A stretch of DNA of 21,398 bases, from assembly GCA_034428435.1 (NCBI GenBank), contig DAOUHY010000158.1:1-21398 (forward strand), in the 5' to 3' direction. How positions within the stretch are numbered: position 1 is the stretch's first letter; every line of letters begins with the position of its first letter. The DNA comes from Bin5 sp034428435 (GTDB lineage: Bacteria; Chloroflexota; Anaerolineae; Caldilineales; Caldilineaceae). A program made the translations under genes and the position numbers. Shown here in pieces: positions 1 through 7,347 of this stretch. Below the pieces are notes generated by a model. It ran no database searches and was not told the DNA's origin. It saw only the letters and a list, made by a program, of their open reading frames with translations.

Positions 1-1563
1 GTCGTCGCATACCAGCAGTTCCGCCTGACGGATGAACATGCGCGCCGCCGCGGCCCGCTGTCTCTGGCCGCCCGACAGCCTCACGCCCCGCGGCCCCACC
101 ACCGTCTCCAGTCCATTTTCAAGCTGCTCGAGATCGGTATCCAGCGCCGCGGCCCGCACTGCCTGTGTCACCTTCGCATCGTCCGCTTCCAGGCCGAGCA
201 GAATATTCTCCCGCAATGATTCGCTGAACAGGCTTGGCGTCTGCGAAATGTACGCGCTCACCGGCGGCACAAGAAATGACGCCGGTTCGTGGATGAGCCG
301 GCCGTTCCAGTGTATTTCGCCGGATTCGGCCGGTAGCAGCCCCAGCAGGACCCGCAACAGCGTCGTCTTGCCCGCGCCGATCCGCCCGGTGACGACCGTG
401 AAACTGCCCCGTTCAAGGCGCAGGTCGATATCAAAGATGCCCTTTTCTGAACCGGGGAATCGATAGGTCAGCCCGGAGGTAGAGAGAGATTGCAGCTGTT
501 CGGGCCGGGCAGGTGACTGGTCGCGGGCAGGAGGAAAGGCTCCGCTCAGATGGATTGGCGTTCTGCGCACCAAATCGGAGGGTTGCGCTCCCTGCATCAG
601 CCGGTCCATACGCCCGATCGAGACGCCTGCCTGTTTCCAGCGCGCGAAAAATGTCCCGATTGTGTAGATCATGTTGGTGACGAAAGTCAGGTAATAGGCA
701 AACAGGGAGAAGTCGCCGATCGTGAACGAACCATCCCGCAGCGCCGAGCCGGCCAGCAGCAGGATCAGACCCATACCGATGTTTACAACATTGTGAAAGG
801 TCGAGTTGAGGACCTCGTTAAAGAGACGGTCGCGCAGGGCGTTTTTGCGGCGATTCTCGTTCAACTCTTCAAAGTGCCCAAGCATACTCTCTTCCGCATT
901 GGCTACCTGCACCGCCTGCACGTGCTCAAACATCTCACCGATAAAACCGGCTACATTGCCGGCCGCGAACCGGTTGGCCTCACGGTACTGCTGGACTCTG
1001 ACCCTCGCCAAATTGGCCACCACTACCACGATCAGCAGCGGCAGGAAGGCGAAGACCGTGACGCGCAGATTGATGCGCGCCATGGTGAACAGAGCGATCA
1101 CACCAAAGCCGCCCGTCGCCAGCAAAAATAGCGCCCACACGGTGAAGTTGCCCACCTCGTCCGCATCCTCGCGGAAGCGGCTGATCGCCTCGCCGGTAGA
1201 GCTGGGCAACGAGCGCGCGCCCGGCATGCTGAGAATGTGCTCCAAGAGATTCTTGCGCATCGTGGCCGCGGTGCTGAAGGTCCAGCGAAAGAATACGTAC
1301 ATATCGGTGAATATCAGCCCGTTGCGCAGAAGCGCGACGGCCAGCACCACCGCGGCCCAAGCGTTCGGCCCCCAGGCCAGCGGAGCCGAGCCGGTTAGCG
1401 AATCGAAGTAGAAGCGAATGATCAGCCCGTTTGCCTGGAAAATCCCGACAAAGATAACTATCCGCAGGGCCGTCGTCAGCGAATACAGGCCGGGAAAACA
1501 GCGAAACAGGCCCCACCAGGCGCTGACTACCGAGATCGGCGGACGCTCGGAGATCTGCGTCAT
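1..1563 (-). CDS. ABC exporter half-transporter, permease plus ATPase (3' end cut off by window edge)
   Basis: The frame is open for 521 codons from the ATG at 1563 to base 1, so the C-terminus lies outside the window. The first ~320 residues are a hydrophobic type IV ABC exporter membrane domain. The nucleotide-binding domain follows: Walker A GRIGAGKTT (about residues 393-401), Q-loop in ISQTPSLFSESL (about 439-450), canonical signature LSGGQRQR (496-503). Walker B ends LLVCDD, so an Asp stands where the catalytic Glu is expected. The ATG overlaps the stop of the upstream ABC gene (ATGA), suggesting translational coupling and a heterodimer. Asp at this position is typical of the degenerate site in heterodimeric exporters (family knowledge). 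The substrate cannot be read from sequence; export of a drug, lipid or peptide is possible. Confidence 0.9.
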   Translation of the reverse strand, partial: MTQISERPPISVVSAWWGLFRCFPGLYSLTTALRIVIFVGIFQANGLIIRFYFDSLTGSAPLAWGPNAWAAVVLAVALLRNGLIFTDMYVFFRWTFSTAATMRKNLLEHILSMPGARSLPSSTGEAISRFREDADEVGNFTVWALFLLATGGFGVIALFTMARINLRVTVFAFLPLLIVVVVANLARVRVQQYREANRFAAGNVAGFIGEMFEHVQAVQVANAEESMLGHFEELNENRRKNALRDRLFNEVLNSTFHNVVNIGMGLILLLAGSALRDGSFTIGDFSLFAYYLTFVTNMIYTIGTFFARWKQAGVSIGRMDRLMQGAQPSDLVRRTPIHLSGAFPPARDQSPARPEQLQSLSTSGLTYRFPGSEKGIFDIDLRLERGSFTVVTGRIGAGKTTLLRVLLGLLPAESGEIHWNGRLIHEPASFLVPPVSAYISQTPSLFSESLRENILLGLEADDAKVTQAVRAAALDTDLEQLENGLETVVGPRGVRLSGGQRQRAAAARMFIRQAELLVCDD

Positions 1564-3389
1564 CCAACCAACTCCTCTGCACCCATTTCCTCTATCCCCA
1601 ATTGCAACAGATGATGGTAATGGGAGGTAGGATCCGATGCCAGCGCGCCGCGGTCCCCTTGCTCCCGGATCTCTCCGTTCTTCAGGATCAGGATTCTGTC
1701 GGCCCGCTGCACCGTGGAGAGCCGGTGCGCGATCAGAATGCCCGTCCGGTTGCTGAGCAGACGCGTCACCGCCTTATCCAGGAAGGCCTCGGTTGCCGGG
1801 TCTAGCAGGGAAGAAGCTTCGTCCAATACGATGACTCCAGGATCCCGCAAAAATATACGCGTAAAGGCCACGAGCTGCGACTCCCCTGCTGACAGCCCGC
1901 CGCTGCCGATCTGCAGCGGCGCGTCCAGGCCTTCCCCCAGAGAGGCATACCACTCTGTTAGCCCCAATGTTTCGATGGCTTCCCAGATGCGCGCATCCGG
2001 CACGCTCCTGTCAAAGAAGGTCAGGTTGTCCCGAACTGAGGCCTGAAATAGCTGTACGTTCTGGGTGACCATAGCCACCTGCGCGCGCAGCTGCTGCAGA
2101 GGCCACTGGCGCACATCCCTCCCAGCCACCAGCACACGGCCGCTGTCCACGTCATAAAGACGCAGCAACAGCCGCGCCAGCGTCGTCTTGCCGCTGCCCG
2201 TGCGCCCCAGCAGTCCCAACACCTCGTTTGGCTCCAGCCGCAGATGGAACCCGTCCAGCGCGAACTTACCTTTTCCGGATGTTGCTTCCTCCGGCGGCGC
2301 ATCCATCGGGTAGGCAAAACGCACCTGCTCGAACTCCACAGTCAAGGCGCCTCCTTGCCCCGCGTCACTGCTCTCCGGCAGCGGAGCCGCCTTCACAGCG
2401 GTCGCAGGTGTCTCTGCCAGACGGCTTTTCGTAGCGAACAGCTCCTGAATACGGGCGATGCCGGCCCCGGCGCGCTGAAACTGCTCAAATTCCCGCGCGA
2501 TCCGTTCAATTGGCTGCGAGATCAGATTTGTATAGTGAAAGATGAGATAGACCGTGCCGATCGTGAGCGCGCCGCTGAAGTAAAGTGATGCGCCGACGAC
2601 AAAGGCGATGGCAGCCCCGACCGAAAAGAGAAACCAGGCGACGTTGATCATCGAGAAGCCCAACAGTTCCGCGCGTATCGTTGTTTGCCAGAACGTGCGC
2701 AGGAGTTGGTGGAAGCGGAAGAGCGTGAACACGCGCGCATTGCTCGCGCGGATGTCCTCGGTGCCGGCCAGGCGCTCCTCTACGAATCCGAAGAAGCGGG
2801 CGCTCGCCTCGCGCGAGCGTTGCCAGTGGGGCACGGCCACGTTGCGCAGCCGACCCAACACCAGAAGCGTGACGACGACAAAGGCCCCGATCGCCATGCC
2901 AACCCGCATGTCTTCGCGCAGCAGAACCACCATCACCCCAATCAGGAGTAGGCCGTTGCCGAAAAGCTGTACCACCAGTTGCGCAAAAAATCGTGTCAGC
3001 GCGTCAATGTCGCCGTCAATGCGCTCAATCATTTCGCCCGGCGTACGCTGCTGGTGAAACGTGAGATCCAGATGCAGACAGTGCCGGGCCAGGTCGCGTC
3101 GCAGCGCGTTGGTCGCCCGCCAGCCTACATTCTCCGCCAGGACTGTGCTGCTGATCGCCGCGACCTGCTGGACGGCGGCGATGCCGATGAACAGCAGCGC
3201 CAGGCCAGTAAGGAGTTCCATCGAACCCCCGGCCAGCGCCGAATCCAGAAAACGACGCATGATCAGAGGGTTGGTCAGTTGCAAGAGGATATTGATGCAG
3301 AGGACGAACAGAAGCAGCAGTGTCTGCCCCAACTGCGGGCGCAGATAGCGGGTCAGCAGACGCACATAGATCCGTTGGGACGGACGCAT
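1560..3389 (-). CDS. ABC exporter half-transporter, permease plus ATPase (heterodimer partner)
   Basis: A 609-residue type IV ABC exporter half. About six membrane segments fill residues 20-310. The ATPase domain has Walker A GRTGSGKTT (395-403), Q-loop VTQNVQLFQ (441-449), an altered signature LSAGES (499-504) in place of LSGGQ, Walker B VIVLDE with the catalytic Glu (519-524), and the switch His in ILIAHRLST (His555). The start was placed at the ATG at 3389 because GGAGG lies 6 nt upstream; a GTG 21 nt earlier lies 5' of that ribosome site and is less likely. The stop overlaps the next gene's ATG. The intact Glu here and the degenerate signature complement the partner's Asp, so the pair probably has one active and one degenerate ATP site (inference). 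Substrate unknown. The upstream neighbour rpe ends 77 nt away. Confidence 0.93.
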   Translation of the reverse strand: MRPSQRIYVRLLTRYLRPQLGQTLLLLFVLCINILLQLTNPLIMRRFLDSALAGGSMELLTGLALLFIGIAAVQQVAAISSTVLAENVGWRATNALRRDLARHCLHLDLTFHQQRTPGEMIERIDGDIDALTRFFAQLVVQLFGNGLLLIGVMVVLLREDMRVGMAIGAFVVVTLLVLGRLRNVAVPHWQRSREASARFFGFVEERLAGTEDIRASNARVFTLFRFHQLLRTFWQTTIRAELLGFSMINVAWFLFSVGAAIAFVVGASLYFSGALTIGTVYLIFHYTNLISQPIERIAREFEQFQRAGAGIARIQELFATKSRLAETPATAVKAAPLPESSDAGQGGALTVEFEQVRFAYPMDAPPEEATSGKGKFALDGFHLRLEPNEVLGLLGRTGSGKTTLARLLLRLYDVDSGRVLVAGRDVRQWPLQQLRAQVAMVTQNVQLFQASVRDNLTFFDRSVPDARIWEAIETLGLTEWYASLGEGLDAPLQIGSGGLSAGESQLVAFTRIFLRDPGVIVLDEASSLLDPATEAFLDKAVTRLLSNRTGILIAHRLSTVQRADRILILKNGEIREQGDRGALASDPTSHYHHLLQLGIEEMGAEELVG

Positions 3390-3466
3390 CACGTGCCTCC
3401 AGGGGGACACAGAGGAACGTCAGTGCGGCTTGCGAACTGTGATCCGAATCTATTTCGCCCGCGGCT

Positions 3467-4147
3467 TCAGGCGGAGGAAGCGCTGCAGGCATCTCGCAGC
3501 GCGGTCAGGTTTTCACCAACACTCTTATCTGTGTTGAAGACGGCGCTGCCGACAACGATTACATTGGCGCCGTTGCGCAGCACGTCCCGGATATTGCCGG
3601 CACCAATGCCGCCGTCCACTTCCAGATCGCAGGTAGGGTTATACTCATCCAGCAGCTTGCGCGTGCGCCGCAGTTTGCTGGTCATGGTCTGGATGAAACG
3701 CTGGCCGCCGAAGCCGGGATTGACACTCATCACCAGCACTTGGTCGACAAAGGGCGCGATCTCGCGCACGCTCTCGATCGGGGTAGAGGGATTCACAGCC
3801 ACGCCAACCTGGCATCCCAGATCGACGATCTGCTGAACGGCTCGATGAAGATGAACACATGCTTCCAGGTGGATGGTGATGATATTGGCGCCGGCCTGGG
3901 CGAACGCATCCAAATGCCGCTCCGGCTCCTCGATCATCAGGTGAACGTCCAGGGGCAGCTGCGTGACCCGGTTGGCCGCCTCCACAACCAGCGGTCCGAA
4001 GGTGATATTAGGCACAAATCTTCCATCCATGACATCCAGATGGAGTAGGTCGGCGCCGCCCTCTTCTGCCGCCTGAATCTGCTCACGCAGACGACCGAAA
4101 TCAGCGGTAAGAATCGACGGGGCCAGTTTGACCGCATGCGCCACCAT
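3467..4147 (-). CDS. rpe: Ribulose-phosphate 3-epimerase
   Basis: Interconverts ribulose 5-phosphate and xylulose 5-phosphate in the pentose phosphate and Calvin pathways; cytosolic TIM-barrel metalloenzyme. The 226-residue length is normal. Visible family motifs: LAPSILTADFG (8-18), LHLDVMDGRFVPN with metal ligand His36 and catalytic Asp38, DVHLMIEEPE with His69, VMSVNPGFGGQ (139-149, phosphate loop), and EVDGGIG with the second Asp178. The start is the ATG at 4147, preceded by GAGGAGGT about 7 nt upstream; a GTG nine bases earlier lies inside that site. It follows the M50 protease gene by 13 nt, so the two are probably co-transcribed. The link to a membrane protease appears to be operon packing rather than shared function. 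Confidence 0.97.
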   Translation of the reverse strand: MVAHAVKLAPSILTADFGRLREQIQAAEEGGADLLHLDVMDGRFVPNITFGPLVVEAANRVTQLPLDVHLMIEEPERHLDAFAQAGANIITIHLEACVHLHRAVQQIVDLGCQVGVAVNPSTPIESVREIAPFVDQVLVMSVNPGFGGQRFIQTMTSKLRRTRKLLDEYNPTCDLEVDGGIGAGNIRDVLRNGANVIVVGSAVFNTDKSVGENLTALRDACSASSA

Positions 4148-4160
4148 CGCAAGCACCTCC

Positions 4161-5372
4161 TCAATTTATGTCGAGAGTGGACTTGGCTTCGGGCGCGGAG
4201 GCCGCCGTCGGGCTGCCGGGTCCTCCTGCGATTGTATCTTCTCGTTCCTTGGCCGCGCCCATCACCTGAATCAGTTCACTGATGTCGTCCAGCGTAATCA
4301 GTCCCAGAAACTGGGCCCCATCCTGGACAATGATGACCCGGCTCCCCCGCTCCAGCATCTGCTCCCATACGTCAGCCAAAGTCGTATCACCGGAGGTGAC
4401 GGGCACCCGCGCCCGCGGAATCATCACATCGACGACACGCCCATCCTGCCCCTGCCCGCGCAGCGTTGCCACGAGGCGCGGGCGTGTGAGCACCCCGACC
4501 AGGTTATTGCCCAGGTCGTGCACTGGAAAATCTCCCTGGTAGGTCGTCATAATGTAGTCGACCGCCCGGCTGATCGGTTCACTTGTATACAGCACATGCG
4601 CGTCCTTGTTTACCGCCTGGCGCGCGCTGAAATCCTTCAGAACGTAGCGGCTCTGCACCGCCTCCAACTCGCCGCGGCCGCCCACATAGACAAAAAACGC
4701 CACCAGCAACAGAAAGATCCCGCCGCCAAAGATGCCCCAGATCGCGAACAGTATCGCCATGCCCCGCCCAATCAGAACGGCGATGCGCGTCGCTGGTATA
4801 TACCGCAGCCGCAACGCCAGCAGAGCGCGCAGAATGCGGCCGCCATCCATCGGAAATGCCGGCAACAGATTGAAAATGCCCAGCACGAGATTCGTGCCCG
4901 CCAGCGTAAGCAACAGACCCCCCAGGCTCATCGACTGCGCGGCCCGCATCAACGACCAGATTAGCGCTCCCATCGAGCCTGTGCGCATATTCATCGACAC
5001 AACCAGCAGCGCCACCGGCAGCAGCAACGCCGCCAGAACAAAGTTGACCGCCGGGCCGGCAATCGCGATCAGAAACTCCTGCATCGGTTTGCGGGGCATA
5101 CGCTCCAGCTGGGCCACCCCGCCGATAGGCAGCAGTGTGATATACGGCACATTTACGCCGAAATACTTTGCCGTTATCGCGTGGCCGAACTCATGCAAAA
5201 CCACACAGACGAAAAGCAGCAGGATGACGACGACACCGTATATCGCACCGGTCAGCACATCTCTGGTGTTGCGGCTGAAAATAAACGCACCATAAACGAG
5301 AATCAGGACAAAGGACCAGTGGGCCTGGATCTCGATCCCCCAAATGCGCGCGATCTTTAGTGAACTACCCAT
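4161..5372 (-). CDS. Site-2 protease family (M50) zinc metalloprotease with two CBS domains
   Basis: A 403-residue integral membrane protein. Zinc motif HEFGH is at 60-64 in a membrane segment. The second conserved motif NLLPAFPMDGG (168-178), supplying the third ligand Asp, lies in a later segment. Several other hydrophobic segments fill residues 15-225. Residues from about 235 to 380 look like a tandem CBS pair (ARVPVTSGDTTLADVW, then VIIVQDGAQFLGLITLDDI). This order matches the Rip3-like branch of intramembrane-cleaving proteases (family knowledge). Such enzymes cleave membrane-bound substrates such as anti-sigma factors; CBS domains usually sense nucleotides. Substrate unknown. The start at 5372 is chosen because GAGAGG lies 7 nt upstream; the open frame extends 17 codons further without support. 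Upstream DUF971 gene ends 123 nt away; rpe follows after 13 nt. Confidence 0.93.
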   Translation of the reverse strand: MGSSLKIARIWGIEIQAHWSFVLILVYGAFIFSRNTRDVLTGAIYGVVVILLLFVCVVLHEFGHAITAKYFGVNVPYITLLPIGGVAQLERMPRKPMQEFLIAIAGPAVNFVLAALLLPVALLVVSMNMRTGSMGALIWSLMRAAQSMSLGGLLLTLAGTNLVLGIFNLLPAFPMDGGRILRALLALRLRYIPATRIAVLIGRGMAILFAIWGIFGGGIFLLLVAFFVYVGGRGELEAVQSRYVLKDFSARQAVNKDAHVLYTSEPISRAVDYIMTTYQGDFPVHDLGNNLVGVLTRPRLVATLRGQGQDGRVVDVMIPRARVPVTSGDTTLADVWEQMLERGSRVIIVQDGAQFLGLITLDDISELIQVMGAAKEREDTIAGGPGSPTAASAPEAKSTLDIN

Positions 5373-5495
5373 CTGTATGCCTCTCATCTTCGGCTTATTC
5401 CCATGCTGTTTGGCCCCAGCCATGCTACTTTGCGGGGGGTCGCCCCGTGTCGGTACGGCCGGCCAAGCGGCACGCTGTCATTTCGACAACGCCGC

Positions 5496-5867
5496 TCAAC
5501 TGGCGAGCAAGTCGCCCGGCTCGCCCTGGTTGCAGGCCGGGCATGGACACGATGCCCGCAAAGAGGAGAAGCCGTAGATGCCATTACCGTGGCCATCGGC
5601 CCAGGTAAAGCGGATTGCGTAGTTGCCCACCAGTTCTGCGCCGTCGACCTTCGGATCGGGCGGCGGGCCGACGGCCAACCGCAGCGGGTCCGCCTCGGCC
5701 TGGCGCCTGTCCTCCCGGCAGGATGCGCACGGACAGACGCTTCGCATCCACGCCAGGCGGTACACGCTGCGATGCCCATCTGCCCACTCGACGGTAAATT
5801 CTCCCGCCGACGTGTCAACGGTCAGGTCGGTCGGTTGACAGGCATCCCGAGTCTGCGCCAGGCTCAT
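5496..5867 (-). CDS. DUF971 / GBBH-like N-terminal domain protein
   Basis: A 123-residue single-domain protein. The family pattern appears as two half-repeats: VEWADGHRSVYRLAWMRSVC followed by CPCASC (about 45-50), then IRFTWADGHGNGIYGF followed by LRASCPCPAC near the C-terminus. The domain resembles the N-terminus of gamma-butyrobetaine hydroxylase and occurs alone or fused to ApbC/Mrp-type iron-sulfur carriers, so a metal-binding or cluster-related role is the usual guess (family knowledge). The second Cys group CPCPAC is an additional conserved-looking pair that could complete a metal site (inference). The ATG at 5867 overlaps the stop of the slipin gene (ATGA), indicating translational coupling. 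No partner ApbC gene is present in the window. Confidence 0.85.
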   Translation of the reverse strand: MSLAQTRDACQPTDLTVDTSAGEFTVEWADGHRSVYRLAWMRSVCPCASCREDRRQAEADPLRLAVGPPPDPKVDGAELVGNYAIRFTWADGHGNGIYGFSSLRASCPCPACNQGEPGDLLAS

Positions 5868-6637
5868 CTGCCATTTCCGCCCCTGCTCATCAGGGCCTCC
5901 ATCAGCTCAATCGGCAATGGGAAGACAAGCGTGCTGTTGTGTTCGGCGCTGATCTCCGTCAGCGTCTGCAGGTAGCGCAGTTGCAGCGCGCCAGCCTGAC
6001 TGGACATGACCTCTGCCGCCCCGGCCAGCGTCTGCGAAGCCTGCAGTTCACCCTCTGCGTGGATGATCTTGGCGCGCTTCTCCCGCTCCGCTTCGGCCTG
6101 ACGGGCCATTGCCCGCTGCATCGACTGCGGCAGTTCCACATCCTTCACCTCGACGACACTGACCTTTACGCCCCATGGCTCGGTCTGTTCGTCGATGATC
6201 TGCTGAAGCTGCTGGTTGATCTGGTCCCGCTCCGACAGCAGCTCATCCAGCTCACTCTGCCCCAGAACGGAGCGCAGCGTCGTCTGGGCGATCTGCTGAG
6301 TCGCCAGCAGGTAGTTGGCCACGTTGATGACCGCATCCTCGGGGGACAGCACCCGAAAATAGCAGACGGCATTGACTTTGACAGTCACATTGTCCTTGGT
6401 AATGGCCTCCTGTGTCGGCACATCCAACGTGACAACCCGCAGGTCGACCGGCCGCATCTGATCGATAAACGGGATCAACCAGAACAGGCCGGGCCCTTTG
6501 GCGCCCGTCACCCGACCCAATCGGAAAATAACCCCCCGCTCGTACTCCTTGACAATGCGCAATGAAGCCCGCAAAAGCCAGACCAGCAGCAGTGCGGCGA
6601 CGATATAAACCGGAATGTTTGTGAGTAGGCCTTCCAT
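5864..6637 (-). CDS. Slipin (stomatin/prohibitin-like SPFH membrane protein)
   Basis: A 257-residue SPFH protein. One N-terminal membrane segment (about 8-26) is followed by the stomatin signature region KEYERGVIFRLGRVTGAKGPG (about 30-50), LFWLIPFIDQMRPVDLR, then VPTQEAITKDNVTVKVNAV. A helical, Glu/Arg/Lys-rich stretch (MARQAEAEREKRAKIIHAEG, about 176-195) is the usual oligomerisation helix. Slipins form membrane-associated rings that organise membrane domains and often pair with NfeD or membrane proteases. No NfeD is visible here, but an M50 protease lies two genes downstream in the same unit. The start at 6637 has AGGAG 7 nt upstream. It is the first gene after a strong minus-strand promoter (6691-6719), with a hairpin in its leader. 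Confidence 0.95.
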   Translation of the reverse strand: MEGLLTNIPVYIVAALLLVWLLRASLRIVKEYERGVIFRLGRVTGAKGPGLFWLIPFIDQMRPVDLRVVTLDVPTQEAITKDNVTVKVNAVCYFRVLSPEDAVINVANYLLATQQIAQTTLRSVLGQSELDELLSERDQINQQLQQIIDEQTEPWGVKVSVVEVKDVELPQSMQRAMARQAEAEREKRAKIIHAEGELQASQTLAGAAEVMSSQAGALQLRYLQTLTEISAEHNSTLVFPLPIELMEALMSRGGNGR

Positions 6638-6657
6638 CGATAGGCTCCTGTAGGCAG

Positions 6658-6675
6658 GTCACGCCAGTGCGTGAC
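6658..6675 (-). promoter_or_regulatory. Hairpin in slipin operon leader
   Basis: Perfect 7-bp inverted repeat GTCACGC / GCGTGAC around a 4-nt loop, lying between the predicted transcription start (near 6684) and the slipin ribosome site. There is no T-tract, so it is not a terminator. It could stabilise the mRNA 5' end or be a protein site. Function not known. Confidence 0.4.
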
Positions 6676-6690
6676 AGCGTCCCCGGTGTC

Positions 6691-6719
6691 ATTATATCTT
6701 CTACCACACCAGGCGGCAA
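6691..6719 (-). promoter_or_regulatory. Predicted sigma70-type promoter of the slipin-DUF971-M50-rpe-ABC unit
   Basis: On the minus strand, -35 TTGCCG (6719-6714), a 17-nt spacer and a perfect -10 TATAAT (6696-6691). The predicted start of transcription is about 50 nt upstream of the slipin ATG. All six following minus-strand genes have short gaps or overlaps, so this is likely the main promoter of the unit. Confidence 0.65.
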
Positions 6720-6837
6720 CTGGTCTGGAACCATCCTCCTTTCTGTCCCTTTTGCGGACTTTCTCGCCGAAATTGAGTTACCGTTCCCATGCCGCCTCTT
6801 CCCCCCATCCACGAACAAACGATCACTGCAGTTTCCC

Positions 6838-7259
6838 CGGTATACGGGTGTATCCCAGTTTTAGGGTGGGAACAGTCTGGCGGGGAATCCATGCCAGCGG
6901 TTGCGGGAATCGTTTAGACGCTCTTGGAGGAACGCAGGGCAGGCACGCGGGCGCGGAGAGAGAGTCGCAGTGTTGTCTACGGGGGACTGGCGGGACGTGG
7001 TCTGGCTGGACACTTTCGATTAGGCACCCGTCACCAAGGTCGACACCCGGTCGACGAGGCATGTTGTAGGAGAGGGGGCGTTGCGGGGGCGGAGCCCCCG
7101 CACAAGGGAGGGCCGACTAGGCCCGACCGCCCAGAAAAGCAGTGGTCAGAGACGGCGCTTATTCTGGCGGAAACTGGAATGGGAACTGATCGTGGCATGG
7201 TTGCCTCCAGAGGTATGCGGCTGTTCACCCCCATTTTGGGATGCACGCCCGTATACCCG
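6838..7259 (+). repeat. Interspersed repeat copy A (MITE-like, inverted ends, hairpin-rich core)
   Basis: About 420 bp without a supported gene, between the slipin promoter and the DUF3048 gene. The ends form an imperfect inverted repeat: left GGTATACGGGTGTATCCCA, right TGGGATGCACGCCCGTATAC, continuing inward as AGGGTGGGAAC versus GTTCACCCCC. A core at about 6988-7133 is nearly identical to an inverted copy at 19289-19433, and the first bases inside the left end (GGGAACAGTCTGGCGGGGAA) are also shared. The core contains hairpins GTCGAC-5 nt-GTCGAC, GCGGGGGC-GGA-GCCCCCGC and GGGCC-5 nt-GGCCC. No transposase and no obvious target-site duplication is visible. The right end lies 4 nt before the -35 box of the next gene. 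It could be a non-autonomous mobile element or a structured regulatory cassette. Confidence 0.8.
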
Positions 7260-7263
7260 CGAA

Positions 7264-7292
7264 TTGACGCAGCCCCATACAGCCGATATGAT
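7264..7292 (+). promoter_or_regulatory. Predicted sigma70-type promoter of the SH3b-DUF3048 gene
   Basis: -35 TTGACG (7264-7269), 17-nt spacer, -10 TATGAT (7287-7292). It starts immediately after the right end of repeat copy A and lies 55 nt before the start codon. The leader then contains a GC palindrome (7307-7321). Confidence 0.65.
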
Positions 7293-7347
7293 TCATTCGC
7301 AGAAGGGCGCGCGGCGCGCCTGATGAAATCCGCAGAGGAAAACTGTT

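Noticed and set aside
980..1582. Long open frame (200 codons) on the minus strand inside the first ABC gene
   Set aside because: It is an alternate frame of the real ABC exporter frame (1-1563), which shows membrane domain, Walker A and LSGGQ.
6880..7068. Similar peptide strings (VGTVWRGI..., GTGGTW(S/A)GW) readable in both repeat copies
   Set aside because: In copy B the frame stops soon after this string. There is no ribosome site and the intervening sequence diverges in length, so the similarity reflects DNA homology rather than a conserved protein.
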